Shown here: piece by piece, positions 43,159-51,124 of the stretch
Layout of the letters: every line of letters starts with the position of its first letter
Position numbering within the stretch: the first letter of the stretch is position 1
Assembly (NCBI GenBank): GCA_963790575.1
Contig: CAWBPD010000016.1
Location: forward strand, 1 to 64,000
DNA length: 64,000 nt
Direction: 5' to 3'
Source of the DNA: CAVTSA01 sp963790575
GTDB taxonomy: Bacteria; Chloroflexota; Dormibacteria; Dormibacterales; Dormibacteraceae
Made by a program: the position numbers and the translations under genes
The notes under the pieces: model-generated
Told to the model about the DNA's origin: nothing
Seen by the model: only the letters and a program-made list of their open reading frames with translations
Databases searched by the model: none

Positions 43159-43174
43159 TTCTACGGGCGTAGAA
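43159..43174. promoter_or_regulatory. Shared dyad operator, site 1
   Basis: TTCTACG-GG-CGTAGAA overlaps TAGAAT (43170-43175), the -10 candidate 11 nt before the DDN-like ATG. The inner TCTACGGGCGTAGA recurs at 49019-49034 in the same position relative to another promoter. The adjacent TetR regulator is the likely ligand protein. Confidence 0.6.
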
Positions 43175-43186
43175 TTCTGTTCTGAG

Positions 43187-43594
43187 ATGGCACCACAGAC
43201 GAGGATGCACGGACTCCGTCCCTATGCCAACCGGTTCGTGAACCCGGTCACCCGCCACGTCGCGGGCTGGCTGCCCGGATTCGCCATCATGACCTACCGC
43301 GGCCGCAAGACCGGGCGGGTCTACCACACTCCGATCAACATCTTCCGCCGGCACGGCGCCTACGTGGTCTTCCTCACCTACGGCTCGCAGGCTCAGTGGG
43401 TGCAGAACGTCCTCGCGCAGGGTGGGTGCGAGATGCGGCGGCTCGGTCGCGATGTCCGGCTGGTGGACCCGGAGCTGATCGTGGACCCCACGCGCAGCCT
43501 GGTGCCCCTTCCGATCCGCTTCGTGGGTCGGATCGGCCGCGTGACCGAGTTTCTCCGGCTCCGCCCGGCACCGTCCGCGTCCAGCCCTAGCTGA
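43187..43594 (+). CDS. Deazaflavin-dependent oxidoreductase (DDN-like)
   Basis: A 135-residue nitroreductase of the deazaflavin-dependent (DUF385) family using F420H2 (MTYRGRKTGRVYHTPI with the YRGRKTG motif, VVFLTYGSQAQWVQN). Members reduce quinones, nitroimidazoles or other hydride acceptors. A dyad overlaps its -10. It converges on a TetR gene with an 8-bp overlap of stops. F420 synthesis genes elsewhere in the window support the cofactor. Confidence 0.92.
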   Translation: MAPQTRMHGLRPYANRFVNPVTRHVAGWLPGFAIMTYRGRKTGRVYHTPINIFRRHGAYVVFLTYGSQAQWVQNVLAQGGCEMRRLGRDVRLVDPELIVDPTRSLVPLPIRFVGRIGRVTEFLRLRPAPSASSPS

Positions 43595-44177
43595 ACAGCG
43601 CCGGATCGGTCAGGTAACGCTGGAGGGTCGGGCCCACCCAGGCCGCCACCGACGCCGGCGGCGCCTCGTGGATCGGCGGCACCTTCACGATGTACCGGAC
43701 CACCGCCAGGCCGACCAGCTGGCTTCCGGCCAGCGTCGCCCGCGTCTGAGGCTGGTCGAGGGAGGTCGCCGACGCGACGCGCGCGAGCACCTCACGCTGC
43801 ACGAACTCACGCAGCAACGCGGTGGCGCTCTCGGTGGTGATGGCGGAGCGGATCAGCGCCAGGCTGGGCCTGCCCTGGGGGGCGTCGAGGGTCTCCAGGA
43901 AGAACCGGACCAGGCGCTCGCCGAGTCCCTCCACGCCGGCCGCGATCAAGCCGGGCAGGGCCTCGGCGGGGTCGAAGGGGAAGCTCACCGCGGCCCGGAA
44001 CACGCCCTCCTTAGAGCCGAAGTAGTGGAGCACCAGCTTGGGGTCGACCTCCGCCACCGCGGCCACCTCGCGGACGGTGGTGCCGTCATACCCGCGCTCC
44101 GCGAAGAGCCTGCGCGCCGCCTCCAGGATCGCTTCTCGCGTGTCCGGCCTCCCCGGCCGCCTTCCCGTGCGCGTCAC
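43587..44177 (-). CDS. TetR-family regulator
   Basis: A 196-residue TetR regulator: N-terminal HTH (ILEAARRLFAERGYDGTTV then REVAAVAEVDPKLVLHYFGS), then a variable ligand domain. Start GTG at 44177 with TAGGCT six nucleotides before. A 12-bp palindrome (44221-44232) sits 43 bp upstream, a possible autoregulatory site. It faces the DDN-like gene, the probable target. Confidence 0.92.
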   Translation of the reverse strand: MTRTGRRPGRPDTREAILEAARRLFAERGYDGTTVREVAAVAEVDPKLVLHYFGSKEGVFRAAVSFPFDPAEALPGLIAAGVEGLGERLVRFFLETLDAPQGRPSLALIRSAITTESATALLREFVQREVLARVASATSLDQPQTRATLAGSQLVGLAVVRYIVKVPPIHEAPPASVAAWVGPTLQRYLTDPALFS

Positions 44178-44220
44178 GCTCCGAGCCTACCCGACACTCA
44201 CCAGACCTCCGCCGGCTGGA

Positions 44221-44232
44221 CGTCTGTAGACG
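44221..44232. promoter_or_regulatory. Palindrome upstream of tetR
   Basis: CGTCT-GT-AGACG. It shares the outer GTCT/AGAC ends with the dyad at 49019 but has a shorter centre. Possible TetR site. Confidence 0.3.
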
Positions 44233-44301
44233 AAGTCCCCCCAGACGCGCGCCCCGGACCCCGAAAGGTGCCTCTGTGCACAACCGTTCCGGCGGGCGGG
44301 G

Positions 44302-46584
44302 TCAGGCGGTGCGCTCGACCCGTTCGTGCACTGGCTCGCCGAGGAACAGGTTGAAATTGTCGCGGAACATGTTGTCCGGGTCGTACCGCCGCTTCAACGC
44401 ACGCAACCGGCTCAAGGTGGGCTCCGGGAACGCCGCCTCCAGCCGCTCCTCGTCGAGGCCGGTCTCGAAACTCAGATAGAGGCCGCTCAGGTGGGGCCGG
44501 AGCGGGTCCCAGGCCCGGTCCAGATCGCCCGCGTGCGCTCCCAGCGCCACCGCGGCGAAGTTCGCGTCCCGGTTCGCGTAGGCAGTCGCGTCCGGGGCCA
44601 CGTCGGCCACCGCACCGCCGACCGCGCGCAGCTGGAACCAGTAGACGGCGCCTGAGCGCACCCCTTCAGCGGCCGCCTCCGCGATCTCCGGTGTCACGTG
44701 GTCGATCAGCCCCGAGCGACCGTTGGGCTCCCCGAACCCGCGCTGCGGCTCGTCGCTGACCAGCTCGGCCATCACCGAGGCGTAGCTCATGATCCGGACC
44801 GTCTGGTCGTAGAGCCCGGCCACCACCAGGGGCTGCAGGCGCTCGATCACCGTCTCCGGCCGGTCGGAATCCACCACCGCGCTCACGATCGCGAGCGGCG
44901 GCTGTCCGCGTCGGGCGCCGGTCAGGATGATCTGACTGGTCAGGTCGCGCGGCGCCGCCTCCACCGCCGCTCCCCACCGCTCGAGCACTCCTTCGATGTC
45001 GGTCGCGTCCATCATCAGCCGCGCGAACGCGACGTCGTGTGACAGTTCGTCGACCTCAAACTCGAACGAGACCACGATGCCGAAGTTGGCGCCCGCGCCC
45101 CGGAGCGCCCAGAACAGCTCCGCGTCCTGGTCGGGCGACGCGTGGACGACCGTGCCATCGGCCAACACCACGTCGGCCGCGCGCAGGTGGTCGATGGTGA
45201 GCCCGTGCTCGCGCGCGAACCAGCCCACGCCGCCCGCGGTCGCCAGCCCGCCGACCGCGACCCCACCAAAGTCGCCCGAGGTCAGCGCCCAACCGTGGCG
45301 ACCAAGCTCGCGCGCGACGTCCACGAACCGGGCGCCCGGCCCCACGCGGACGCGCCGCGCGGCCTCGTCGAGCACCTCGATACCGTCCAGTGCCCCGACG
45401 TCGATGACGATGCCGCCCTGGTTGGTGGAGCGCCCGCTGAAGCCATGGCCGCCGCTGCGGATCCCGAGGGGAAGCCCGGGGTGCCGCCGGGCGAAGGCGA
45501 GCGCTTCGCGGACCTCCGGCACCGTCCGGGGGCGCAGCACGAGGCCCGGCGATCCACCCCGGATGTAGGTGTTGCGGACGTTGGTGTAGAGGGCGTCCCC
45601 CGGCTCCACGGACCTCGCGGCAAGGTCTGCCGGCAGCGAGTCGTAGTCGATCTCGGCGCTGCGGTGCGAGCGGACGGTGCTGCTCCGGGCCGGCGCCGGC
45701 TCGGTTCCGCGAACGCGCCGCTCCCGGTCCACTCCCTCCCGCACCGCGGGCGCCACCTCCTCGGCGAAGAAACGCAGCAGGCGCGGGTCGTCCCCCATCA
45801 CGATGAACGTGCCGATTCCCTGCTCCAGGGCAAAGCCGGTCAGCCGGCTGATCCAGGCCTCGCCGTCGCCGTCCTCAGGCCCGGTCACGTTGAGCAGCCG
45901 GCGGATATCGCGGGGATCGCGCCCCACACCGCGTGCCGCCTCGTCGATGATCTGGTTGTCGCGGTCGATCTCCTGCGCCCCATCCGGCAGATACGACAGG
46001 CTGGGGATCCATCCGTCGGCCCGGCGGCCGGTCAGCCGCAGCATCCGTGGCTTGTAGGCGCCGATCCAGATCGGGATGTTTCGGGCTGAAGCGGGACCCC
46101 GCCGGGCGCCGTCCACCCGGTAGTAGTCGCCGCCCGCGTGCAGCGCCCGCCGGTCGTCGACGTCCCACAGACCACCGATCACGTCCAGGGCCTCCTCCAA
46201 GGCGTCCACCGACTGGCCGGGGCTGAGCCGGCGCCCACCCATGGCGGCGATCGCGTCCCAGAAACCACCCGCACCCAGCGCCAGCTCGAAGCGCCCATGA
46301 CTCAGCAGGTCCAGGCTCACCGCCTGCCGGGCCGTCACCGCCGGCGGCCGCAGGGGCACGTTGAGCACGTTGGGTGCGACGTGGATGCGTTCCGTCCGCG
46401 CCGCTACCCAGCTGAGGAGGGTCCAGGTGTCGAGGAACGCGACCTGGTACGGGTGATCCTGGAAGGTGACCAGCTCGTATCCCAAGTCCTCGCTGAGGCG
46501 GGCCAGCTCGACCGTCCGCTCCGGGTTGGCGGCCGCGGGCCGGATGAAGGTACCGAACTGGATGTCGTGGCCGTAGTCAGGCAT
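44302..46584 (-). CDS. Fusion of LLM-class F420/FMN oxidoreductase and FAD oxidase
   Basis: A 760-residue two-enzyme protein. Residues 1-300 are a luciferase-like (LLM class, F420-dependent) TIM barrel (QFGTFIRPAAANPERTV, TFQDHPYQ, ELALGAGGFWDAIAAMGG, NIPIWIGAYKPRML). Residues about 325-760 are a berberine bridge enzyme/FAD-linked oxidase: FAD-binding RSGGHGFSGRST with the 8-alpha-His, FGGVAVGGLATAGGVGW, and the BBE tail NMFRDNFNLF. The second covalent Cys site reads LTIDHL, so FAD would be singly linked. The two flavins may act in one reaction sequence. A MarR gene lies upstream. Confidence 0.88.
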   Translation of the reverse strand: MPDYGHDIQFGTFIRPAAANPERTVELARLSEDLGYELVTFQDHPYQVAFLDTWTLLSWVAARTERIHVAPNVLNVPLRPPAVTARQAVSLDLLSHGRFELALGAGGFWDAIAAMGGRRLSPGQSVDALEEALDVIGGLWDVDDRRALHAGGDYYRVDGARRGPASARNIPIWIGAYKPRMLRLTGRRADGWIPSLSYLPDGAQEIDRDNQIIDEAARGVGRDPRDIRRLLNVTGPEDGDGEAWISRLTGFALEQGIGTFIVMGDDPRLLRFFAEEVAPAVREGVDRERRVRGTEPAPARSSTVRSHRSAEIDYDSLPADLAARSVEPGDALYTNVRNTYIRGGSPGLVLRPRTVPEVREALAFARRHPGLPLGIRSGGHGFSGRSTNQGGIVIDVGALDGIEVLDEAARRVRVGPGARFVDVARELGRHGWALTSGDFGGVAVGGLATAGGVGWFAREHGLTIDHLRAADVVLADGTVVHASPDQDAELFWALRGAGANFGIVVSFEFEVDELSHDVAFARLMMDATDIEGVLERWGAAVEAAPRDLTSQIILTGARRGQPPLAIVSAVVDSDRPETVIERLQPLVVAGLYDQTVRIMSYASVMAELVSDEPQRGFGEPNGRSGLIDHVTPEIAEAAAEGVRSGAVYWFQLRAVGGAVADVAPDATAYANRDANFAAVALGAHAGDLDRAWDPLRPHLSGLYLSFETGLDEERLEAAFPEPTLSRLRALKRRYDPDNMFRDNFNLFLGEPVHERVERTA

Positions 46585-46681
46585 TGCTCATGGTCAAATT
46601 AGTTGCTGTTTTCGACAATCGCAATCAACGATCATACCAGGCCAGGCAGTCATCTATTCCCGCGGCCCGCGCCGGGGTGGC
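46585..46681 (-). promoter_or_regulatory. AT-rich promoter of the LLM-FAD fusion
   Basis: This 97-bp gap is much richer in A+T than its surroundings. TTGCGA (46624-46619), 17 nt, then TAATTT (46601-46596) 11 nt before the ATG. A second element TATGAT lies at 46636-46631. Likely MarR-controlled. Confidence 0.5.
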
Positions 46682-47185
46682 TCAGGCCAGCACCTCCACG
46701 TCGTCCGCGATCGTGCAGGCGTCGTCGAGCCGGCCCTGTTCGACCGCCATCGCGGCCCGGTCCAGCAGCCGGCGCAGCGCAGACCCTTCCGAGCCACTGA
46801 GGGCGCCCAGGAGCCGGCGTTCGACCACGCTCACGCGGCGGGCAAGCTCGGCGTGGACCTTCACCCCCCGCTCGGTGAGGGCGACGCGACGCGCGCGCCG
46901 GTCGGCGGGGTCCGAGCGCCGCTCCACCAGCCCCCGCGCCTCCAAGTCGTCGACCACGTGGGTCAGAGCGGTGCGGTCGAGTCCGAGCCGGGCCGCGATC
47001 GCGGCCTGGTTCGCGCAGTCCCCGCCGGCGACCGCCGCGAGCACCAGGTAGGCGCGCGGCGTGCCCAGCGTGCTGGAGACGGCGAGGTCCACCTCCCGGA
47101 GGTACGCGCGGAAGAGCGTCCCCAGCGCCGCACCAAGGTCCCTCTCCGTCACGCTGCTCACGTTACGGCGCGGTGAAGGACGCAC
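46682..47185 (-). CDS. MarR-family regulator
   Basis: A 167-residue MarR regulator with winged HTH (CANQAAIAARLGLDRTALTHVVDDLEARGLVERR and DPADRRARRVALTERG, given in parts: AARLGLDRTALTHVV; SDPADRRARRV). MarR proteins usually control the neighbouring gene, here the LLM-FAD fusion. An alternative start VTERDLG lies inside. Confidence 0.9.
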   Translation of the reverse strand: MRPSPRRNVSSVTERDLGAALGTLFRAYLREVDLAVSSTLGTPRAYLVLAAVAGGDCANQAAIAARLGLDRTALTHVVDDLEARGLVERRSDPADRRARRVALTERGVKVHAELARRVSVVERRLLGALSGSEGSALRRLLDRAAMAVEQGRLDDACTIADDVEVLA

Positions 47186-47194
47186 TCTGGGCGC

Positions 47195-47728
47195 TCAGAG
47201 GACGCGGCGCGTCACCCCGGTCGCCGCGACCTCCGCCGTCGTCTGGAGCACCCACACGCGCTCGAATCCCTCGTCGGTGGTGGGTGGCGATCGCTGGAGG
47301 TCCGCGTGGTGACGGCGGACCACGGCCGGGCTGAGGCGGCGGTCGGTGCGGGTTCGGGCTCGCTCCAGGTGCACCTCCAGCGGCAGGTCGAACACGATCG
47401 CGACACACGGGACCTGGTGTGCCCGCGCCAGCGCCACCAGCCGCCGCCGCCACACGCGCTGGACGTTGGTGGCGTCGACCACGGTCAGGCGGCGGCGCTC
47501 CAGGCGAAGCGCCGTGATCAAGTTCAGGATCCGGAACGCGGCGGGCGTCGCCGACTGGTCGTTCTCGTCGTCCGCGACCAGGGCCCGGCAGTGGTCGGAG
47601 GAGACCACCTCGGTGGGACCGAAGTGGGCGCGCGCGAAGGTGCTCTTCCCCGCGCCGGTGGGTCCCACCAGCAGGATCAACGTCGGGTCCAGGACCTCGA
47701 TCCGCGTCGCCTGCATTCGACGCATCAT
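47195..47728 (-). CDS. P-loop kinase (polynucleotide kinase-like)
   Basis: A 177-residue P-loop NTPase: LLVGPTGAGKSTFARAHF (Walker A), VVSSDHCRAL, VVDATNVQRVWRRRL, typical of bacterial 5' polynucleotide kinase/zeta-like AAA family ATPases. Substrate unknown. Start at 47728 or 47725; MQATRIEV at 47716 possible. A family 4 palindrome pair precedes it. Confidence 0.85.
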   Translation of the reverse strand: MMRRMQATRIEVLDPTLILLVGPTGAGKSTFARAHFGPTEVVSSDHCRALVADDENDQSATPAAFRILNLITALRLERRRLTVVDATNVQRVWRRRLVALARAHQVPCVAIVFDLPLEVHLERARTRTDRRLSPAVVRRHHADLQRSPPTTDEGFERVWVLQTTAEVAATGVTRRVL

Positions 47729-47730
47729 GA

Positions 47731-47792
47731 GCGGTTTGCCGGGAAGCGGCCCTCGAACGCGCTCCCCGCGCGGCCGTTCGCCGGGAACGGCC
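47731..47792. repeat. Palindrome family 4, paired copies
   Basis: GCGGTTTGCCGGGAAGCGGC (47731-47750) and GGCCGTT-CGCCGGG-AACGGCC (47772-47792). Between the 3' end of map and the P-loop kinase start, both minus strand. Confidence 0.65.
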
Positions 47793-47803
47793 CCTCACGC
47801 GGG

Positions 47804-48772
47804 TCAGTCGGGGAGGCCGACCGCGCTCCGGCCGTCGCGGGTCACGGTCGTGATCTCGGCACCGTCCTCGCCCACGATCACGGTGTGCTCGAACTGGGCG
47901 CAGGGAAGCAGGTCGTCGGTCACCACCGTCCAGCCGTTGTCCCAGTCGTGATGATGGACCGTGCCCGCCGTGATCATCGGCTCGATCGTGATGACGAGGT
48001 TTTCCGGCATCGGCCACGCCGACCCCGCCGCCCCGCGGTGATGGCTGACGTGCGGCGCGGCGTGGAAGACGGCGCCCACTCCGTGCCCGCCGTAGTCCTC
48101 GACCACTCCCAGCCCGCGCGCGTCAGCCACCCCTTGCACCGCCTGGCCGATCACCTCCAGCGGGCGCCCCGCGGCGACCGCGGCGATGCCTGCCAGCGTC
48201 GCGATGCGCGTTCCCTCGACCAGGGCCCGGGTCGGCTCGTCGACCGTGCCCACGCAGAAGGTGGCGCAAGTATCGCCGTGGACCCCGTCCACGTAGGCGG
48301 TGACGTCGACGCTGACGATGTCCCCCTCCTGGAGTGCGTGGTCATCGGGGATGCCGTGGCAGATGACCTCGTTGACCGAGGTGCAGATCGACTTCCGGTA
48401 CCCGCGGTAGGTGAGCGTCGAGGGATAGGCGCCGCGCGAGACGTAGGCCTCATGCGCCACCGCGTCGAGTTCGTCGGTGGTGATGCCGGGACGGACCCGT
48501 GCGCCCACCGCCAGCAGCACGTCCGCCGCCACCCGGCCCGCATGGCGCAGGCGTTTTCTCGCACCACCGCTCACGATCTGAGGGCCGGCGAAGCTGGGGA
48601 GACGGCGGCCCATCGCGTAGGGCGGCCGCTGGATGCTCTTGGGAACGGTGCGGAGCGCGCTCACCGTGCCCGGCGTCTGCGGAGCCCGCTTGGCGCTCCA
48701 GTCACCGTGGCAGTCGGCGAACCGCTTGCCGGAACCGCACCAGCAGGCGTCGCGCCCGCGCAGCCGGCTCAC
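47804..48772 (-). CDS. map: Methionine aminopeptidase with SEC-C motif
   Basis: A 322-residue type I methionine aminopeptidase. N-terminal SEC-C zinc motif (CWCGSGKRFADCHG, residues 11-24) as in mycobacterial MapB, and a pita-bread catalytic domain (SVNEVICHGIPDD, VDVTAYVDGVHGDTC with metal Asp residues, GGHGVG His, ITIEPM Glu, QFEHTV Glu). It removes the initiator Met. Its start overlaps the stop of a small HTH gene (ATGA). The SEC-C element is thought to aid ribosome binding. Confidence 0.95.
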   Translation of the reverse strand: MSRLRGRDACWCGSGKRFADCHGDWSAKRAPQTPGTVSALRTVPKSIQRPPYAMGRRLPSFAGPQIVSGGARKRLRHAGRVAADVLLAVGARVRPGITTDELDAVAHEAYVSRGAYPSTLTYRGYRKSICTSVNEVICHGIPDDHALQEGDIVSVDVTAYVDGVHGDTCATFCVGTVDEPTRALVEGTRIATLAGIAAVAAGRPLEVIGQAVQGVADARGLGVVEDYGGHGVGAVFHAAPHVSHHRGAAGSAWPMPENLVITIEPMITAGTVHHHDWDNGWTVVTDDLLPCAQFEHTVIVGEDGAEITTVTRDGRSAVGLPD

Positions 48773-49008
48773 GAGGTCGCCTCCACGTCGATGCCCGGAG
48801 CGGTCACTGGCCGCCGTCGAGTGGCCCAGGTGAGGACTGCGGCGCGGGACCAGAGCCGGGGCCTTCCCACGCCGAGGTCGAGCACCGGCCTCGGCATGTC
48901 CAGGTAGCGCCGCTGGTAGCCGGCGACGCTGTTCGCGTGCGAGAGTCCGATCAGCTGCGCCACCTCACGCGCGTCGCAGAGGTCATCGGTGTCGACCAGC
49001 GGACACAT
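48769..49008 (-). CDS. Small HTH protein (MerR/excisionase-like)
   Basis: A 79-residue protein with an HTH of AlpA/excisionase type (CDAREVAQLIGLSHANSVAGY) and a following wing with YLDMPRPVLDLG. Small proteins of this fold act as DNA-binding regulators. TAGACT nine nucleotides before the ATG lies within the 16-bp dyad at 49019-49034. Overlap ATGA couples it to map. Confidence 0.8.
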   Translation of the reverse strand: MCPLVDTDDLCDAREVAQLIGLSHANSVAGYQRRYLDMPRPVLDLGVGRPRLWSRAAVLTWATRRRPVTAPGIDVEATS

Positions 49009-49018
49009 CGAAACGCGA

Positions 49019-49034
49019 GTCTACGCCCGTAGAC
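49019..49034. promoter_or_regulatory. Shared dyad operator, site 2
   Basis: GTCTACG-CC-CGTAGAC; on the minus strand its right half is TAGACT, the -10 candidate of the HTH-map operon. Inner 14 bp match 43160-43173 exactly in the same orientation relative to the gene, so both promoters probably answer to one regulator. Confidence 0.6.
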
Positions 49035-49064
49035 AGAAGCCAACTGGGAGCCGGCCCCGTGGGG

Positions 49065-50363
49065 TCAGGACGCGGGGGAGGCCGCCTCCAGGTCCCTCGC
49101 CACCTCGGCAGGCGCGTTGGCCGGCAGCACGCGACGGCCGGCGTTGATCAGGGTGATGGCCACGATCGCGCCCACCGCCATCAGGCCTCCGGTGGCGAAG
49201 AAGGGAAGCTGCCACGAGCCGGTGCTCTGGATGATGGCCGCGAAGATCACCGGCGACACGATGCCGGCCACGCCGAACCCGGTGTTCATGAGGCCGCCGG
49301 CCGTGCCCGCGAAGTCCGGAGCCACGTCCATCGGGATCGCCCACAGCACGGCGTTGTTGATCTCGAGAAAGAAGAACGAGACCGAGAGGAAGATCACGGC
49401 CAGGATGGGCGAGCCGACGATGACGGCCGGAATCACGGTCGCCGCCGCCAGCAGCAGGCCGAAGAACAGCTGCCAGTTGCGCGCGATGCGCAGACTCCCG
49501 GTCCGTCGCAGGAGCTGGTCCGAGAGCACCCCGCCGACCGTGTCGCCCACGGTGGCGAAGATCAGGGGCAACGCCGCGAACAGGGCCAGCGAGGCGAGCG
49601 GAAAGCCCCGCGACTGCTGCAGGTAACCCGGCAGCCAGGTCAGGTAGACCCAGAGTCCCCACCCGTAGCAGAAGTCGCACAGCGTGACCGGCCAGAGCGC
49701 GGCGATCAGGCGTCGCCAGGGAACCGCCGGCCGCTCCACCACCGTGCGCACGCCGATCTCGGCACGCTCCTCGGCATTGACCCGTGAGTCCGTGTGCGGG
49801 TCGCGCCGGAAGAAAATCAGGAAGATCAGGAGCCAGATCACACTCACCACGCCGAGGGCGTAGAAGCTGGACGGCCAGCCCCAGTGGAGGATGAAGAAGA
49901 CGACGAGAGCGGGGGTGAGCGCCCCGCCCAGCCGGGACGCCGAGTGCACCACGCCCTGCGCCATCCCCCGTTCGGAGGGGGGCATCCAGGAGGACATGGC
50001 CCGCGTGGCGGTGGGGAAGGCGGCAGCCTCGCCGAAGCCGAGGCCGAAGCGGGCGGCGAACATGGTCCAGAAGGAGCGCGTGAGCCCGGTGGCGAAGGTG
50101 GCCCCGGCCCAAATCAACCCCACCAACGCCAGGCCCAGCTTCGGCCCCAGGAGGTCGCCGACGAACCCGCCCGGCATCTGGAGCAGCGCGTACGGGTAGC
50201 TGAACGCGGAGAAGATGAAGCCGAGCTCGACCTTGCTCAAGTGCAGGTCTTTGGCGATGGTGGGCCCGGCGATGGAGATGTTTGTCCGGTCGATGTACGT
50301 GATGAAGTACATCGCGCAGAGCAGGAGCAGGATCCCGTAGCGGACGCGGAAGGGGCGGCGCAC
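49065..50363 (-). CDS. MFS transporter (ACS family)
   Basis: A 432-residue major facilitator protein with about 12 membrane segments. YIDRTNISIAGP, GFVGDLLGPKLGLA and GFGEAAAFPTATRAMSSWMP are typical of the anion:cation symporter family (glucarate, galactarate, hexuronate). It likely imports an organic anion with protons. GTG at 50363 is preferred because the preceding 29 codons are not membrane-like. Substrate could be linked to the enolase-superfamily cluster at 24-29 kb, only as a guess. Confidence 0.9.
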   Translation of the reverse strand: MRRPFRVRYGILLLLCAMYFITYIDRTNISIAGPTIAKDLHLSKVELGFIFSAFSYPYALLQMPGGFVGDLLGPKLGLALVGLIWAGATFATGLTRSFWTMFAARFGLGFGEAAAFPTATRAMSSWMPPSERGMAQGVVHSASRLGGALTPALVVFFILHWGWPSSFYALGVVSVIWLLIFLIFFRRDPHTDSRVNAEERAEIGVRTVVERPAVPWRRLIAALWPVTLCDFCYGWGLWVYLTWLPGYLQQSRGFPLASLALFAALPLIFATVGDTVGGVLSDQLLRRTGSLRIARNWQLFFGLLLAAATVIPAVIVGSPILAVIFLSVSFFFLEINNAVLWAIPMDVAPDFAGTAGGLMNTGFGVAGIVSPVIFAAIIQSTGSWQLPFFATGGLMAVGAIVAITLINAGRRVLPANAPAEVARDLEAASPAS

Positions 50364-50436
50364 GACCCCACGCTGCCGGAAAGCGCTCCAGGATGTCAAG
50401 CCGGAGCCGCCCACCAGCCTCCGAGCCCTGGGAGGG

Positions 50437-50500
50437 CCGACTGCCGGCAATCGGGGGTCTGCGTGCGCTCGCCGAGCCCCGAGTGCCAGCAGTCGGGGGT
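50437..50500. repeat. Palindrome family 1, paired copies
   Basis: Copies at 50437-50457 (CCGACTGCCGGCAATCGGGG) and 50477-50500 (CCCCGAGTGCCAGCAGTCGG). Between mazF stop and MFS start, both minus strand. Confidence 0.65.
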
Positions 50501-50501
50501 C

Positions 50502-50849
50502 CTAGAGGTCGAGGTGGAGCCGCAGCGCATCGTCGATGGCCGCCAGCACGGTGCCCGGCACGCGGCCGAGCGCGGCTCCCACCCGTTCCACGTCCACCGA
50601 CCGCACTTGCTCCGCTTGCGCCTTTGAATCGACTCTCAGGCCGGCCTCGCCGCCTGGTATGAGCACCTGGAACGGAAAGACCCTTGCCGTGTTGCTGGTC
50701 AACGGCACAACCGCTACCACGCCGCGGCCCAGGCGGGCCGCGGCCGCATTCGCACGGTCGTTGCTGACGACCACCGCCGGGCGGCGCTTGGCCGCCTCAC
50801 TGCCTGGCACCGGGTCGAGATCGACCAGGCGGACCTCCCCGCGGCGCAT
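50502..50849 (-). CDS. mazF: MazF-type endoribonuclease toxin
   Basis: A 115-residue MazF/PemK toxin, an mRNA-cleaving endoribonuclease. MRRGEVRLVDLDPVPGSEAAKRRPAVVVSND is given here by its parts GEVRLVDLDPVPGSE and KRRPAVVVSND; VPLTSN and QVRSVD follow. ATG at 50849 overlaps the antitoxin stop (TGATG). The longer frame to 51107 is antisense to the antitoxin. Confidence 0.92.
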   Translation of the reverse strand: MRRGEVRLVDLDPVPGSEAAKRRPAVVVSNDRANAAAARLGRGVVAVVPLTSNTARVFPFQVLIPGGEAGLRVDSKAQAEQVRSVDVERVGAALGRVPGTVLAAIDDALRLHLDL

Positions 50850-51067
50850 CAGCCCACGCCGTCGGCAGTCGCAATCTCCCAGACCTCCTGCTCGCCCGAC
50901 CGCTGCCATTCGTCCCAGGCGGCGGCGTAATCGTCCTCCAGCTCCGCGCTCCGGAGCAGGCGGACCGCCTGATGGAGCGCCGCCGAGCGGGAGGTCAGCC
51001 CCTGCCGGCGCGCGTGCTCGTCGAGCACGGCGATGTCCTCGTCTGGAAGGCTGACGCTGATCTTCAC
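50849..51067 (-). CDS. mazE: MazE-type ribbon-helix-helix antitoxin
   Basis: A 72-residue antitoxin with an N-terminal ribbon-helix-helix (MKISVSLPDEDIAVLDEHAR) and an acidic C terminus that binds MazF. GTG start at 51067 with TAGCAT six nucleotides upstream, a leaderless promoter. A 16-bp dyad overlaps this promoter, consistent with autorepression. Confidence 0.9.
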   Translation of the reverse strand: MKISVSLPDEDIAVLDEHARRQGLTSRSAALHQAVRLLRSAELEDDYAAAWDEWQRSGEQEVWEIATADGVG

Positions 51068-51074
51068 ACCTGCA

Positions 51075-51090
51075 TGCTACCCCAGTAGCA
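51075..51090. promoter_or_regulatory. Dyad at the mazEF promoter
   Basis: TGCTAC-CCCA-GTAGCA, perfect 6-bp arms, overlapping the TAGCAT -10 element (51079-51074 minus strand). Likely MazE operator. Confidence 0.5.
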
Positions 51091-51124
51091 CCGACGGTAC
51101 TACCCACCGTTTACAAGCGCCCGG

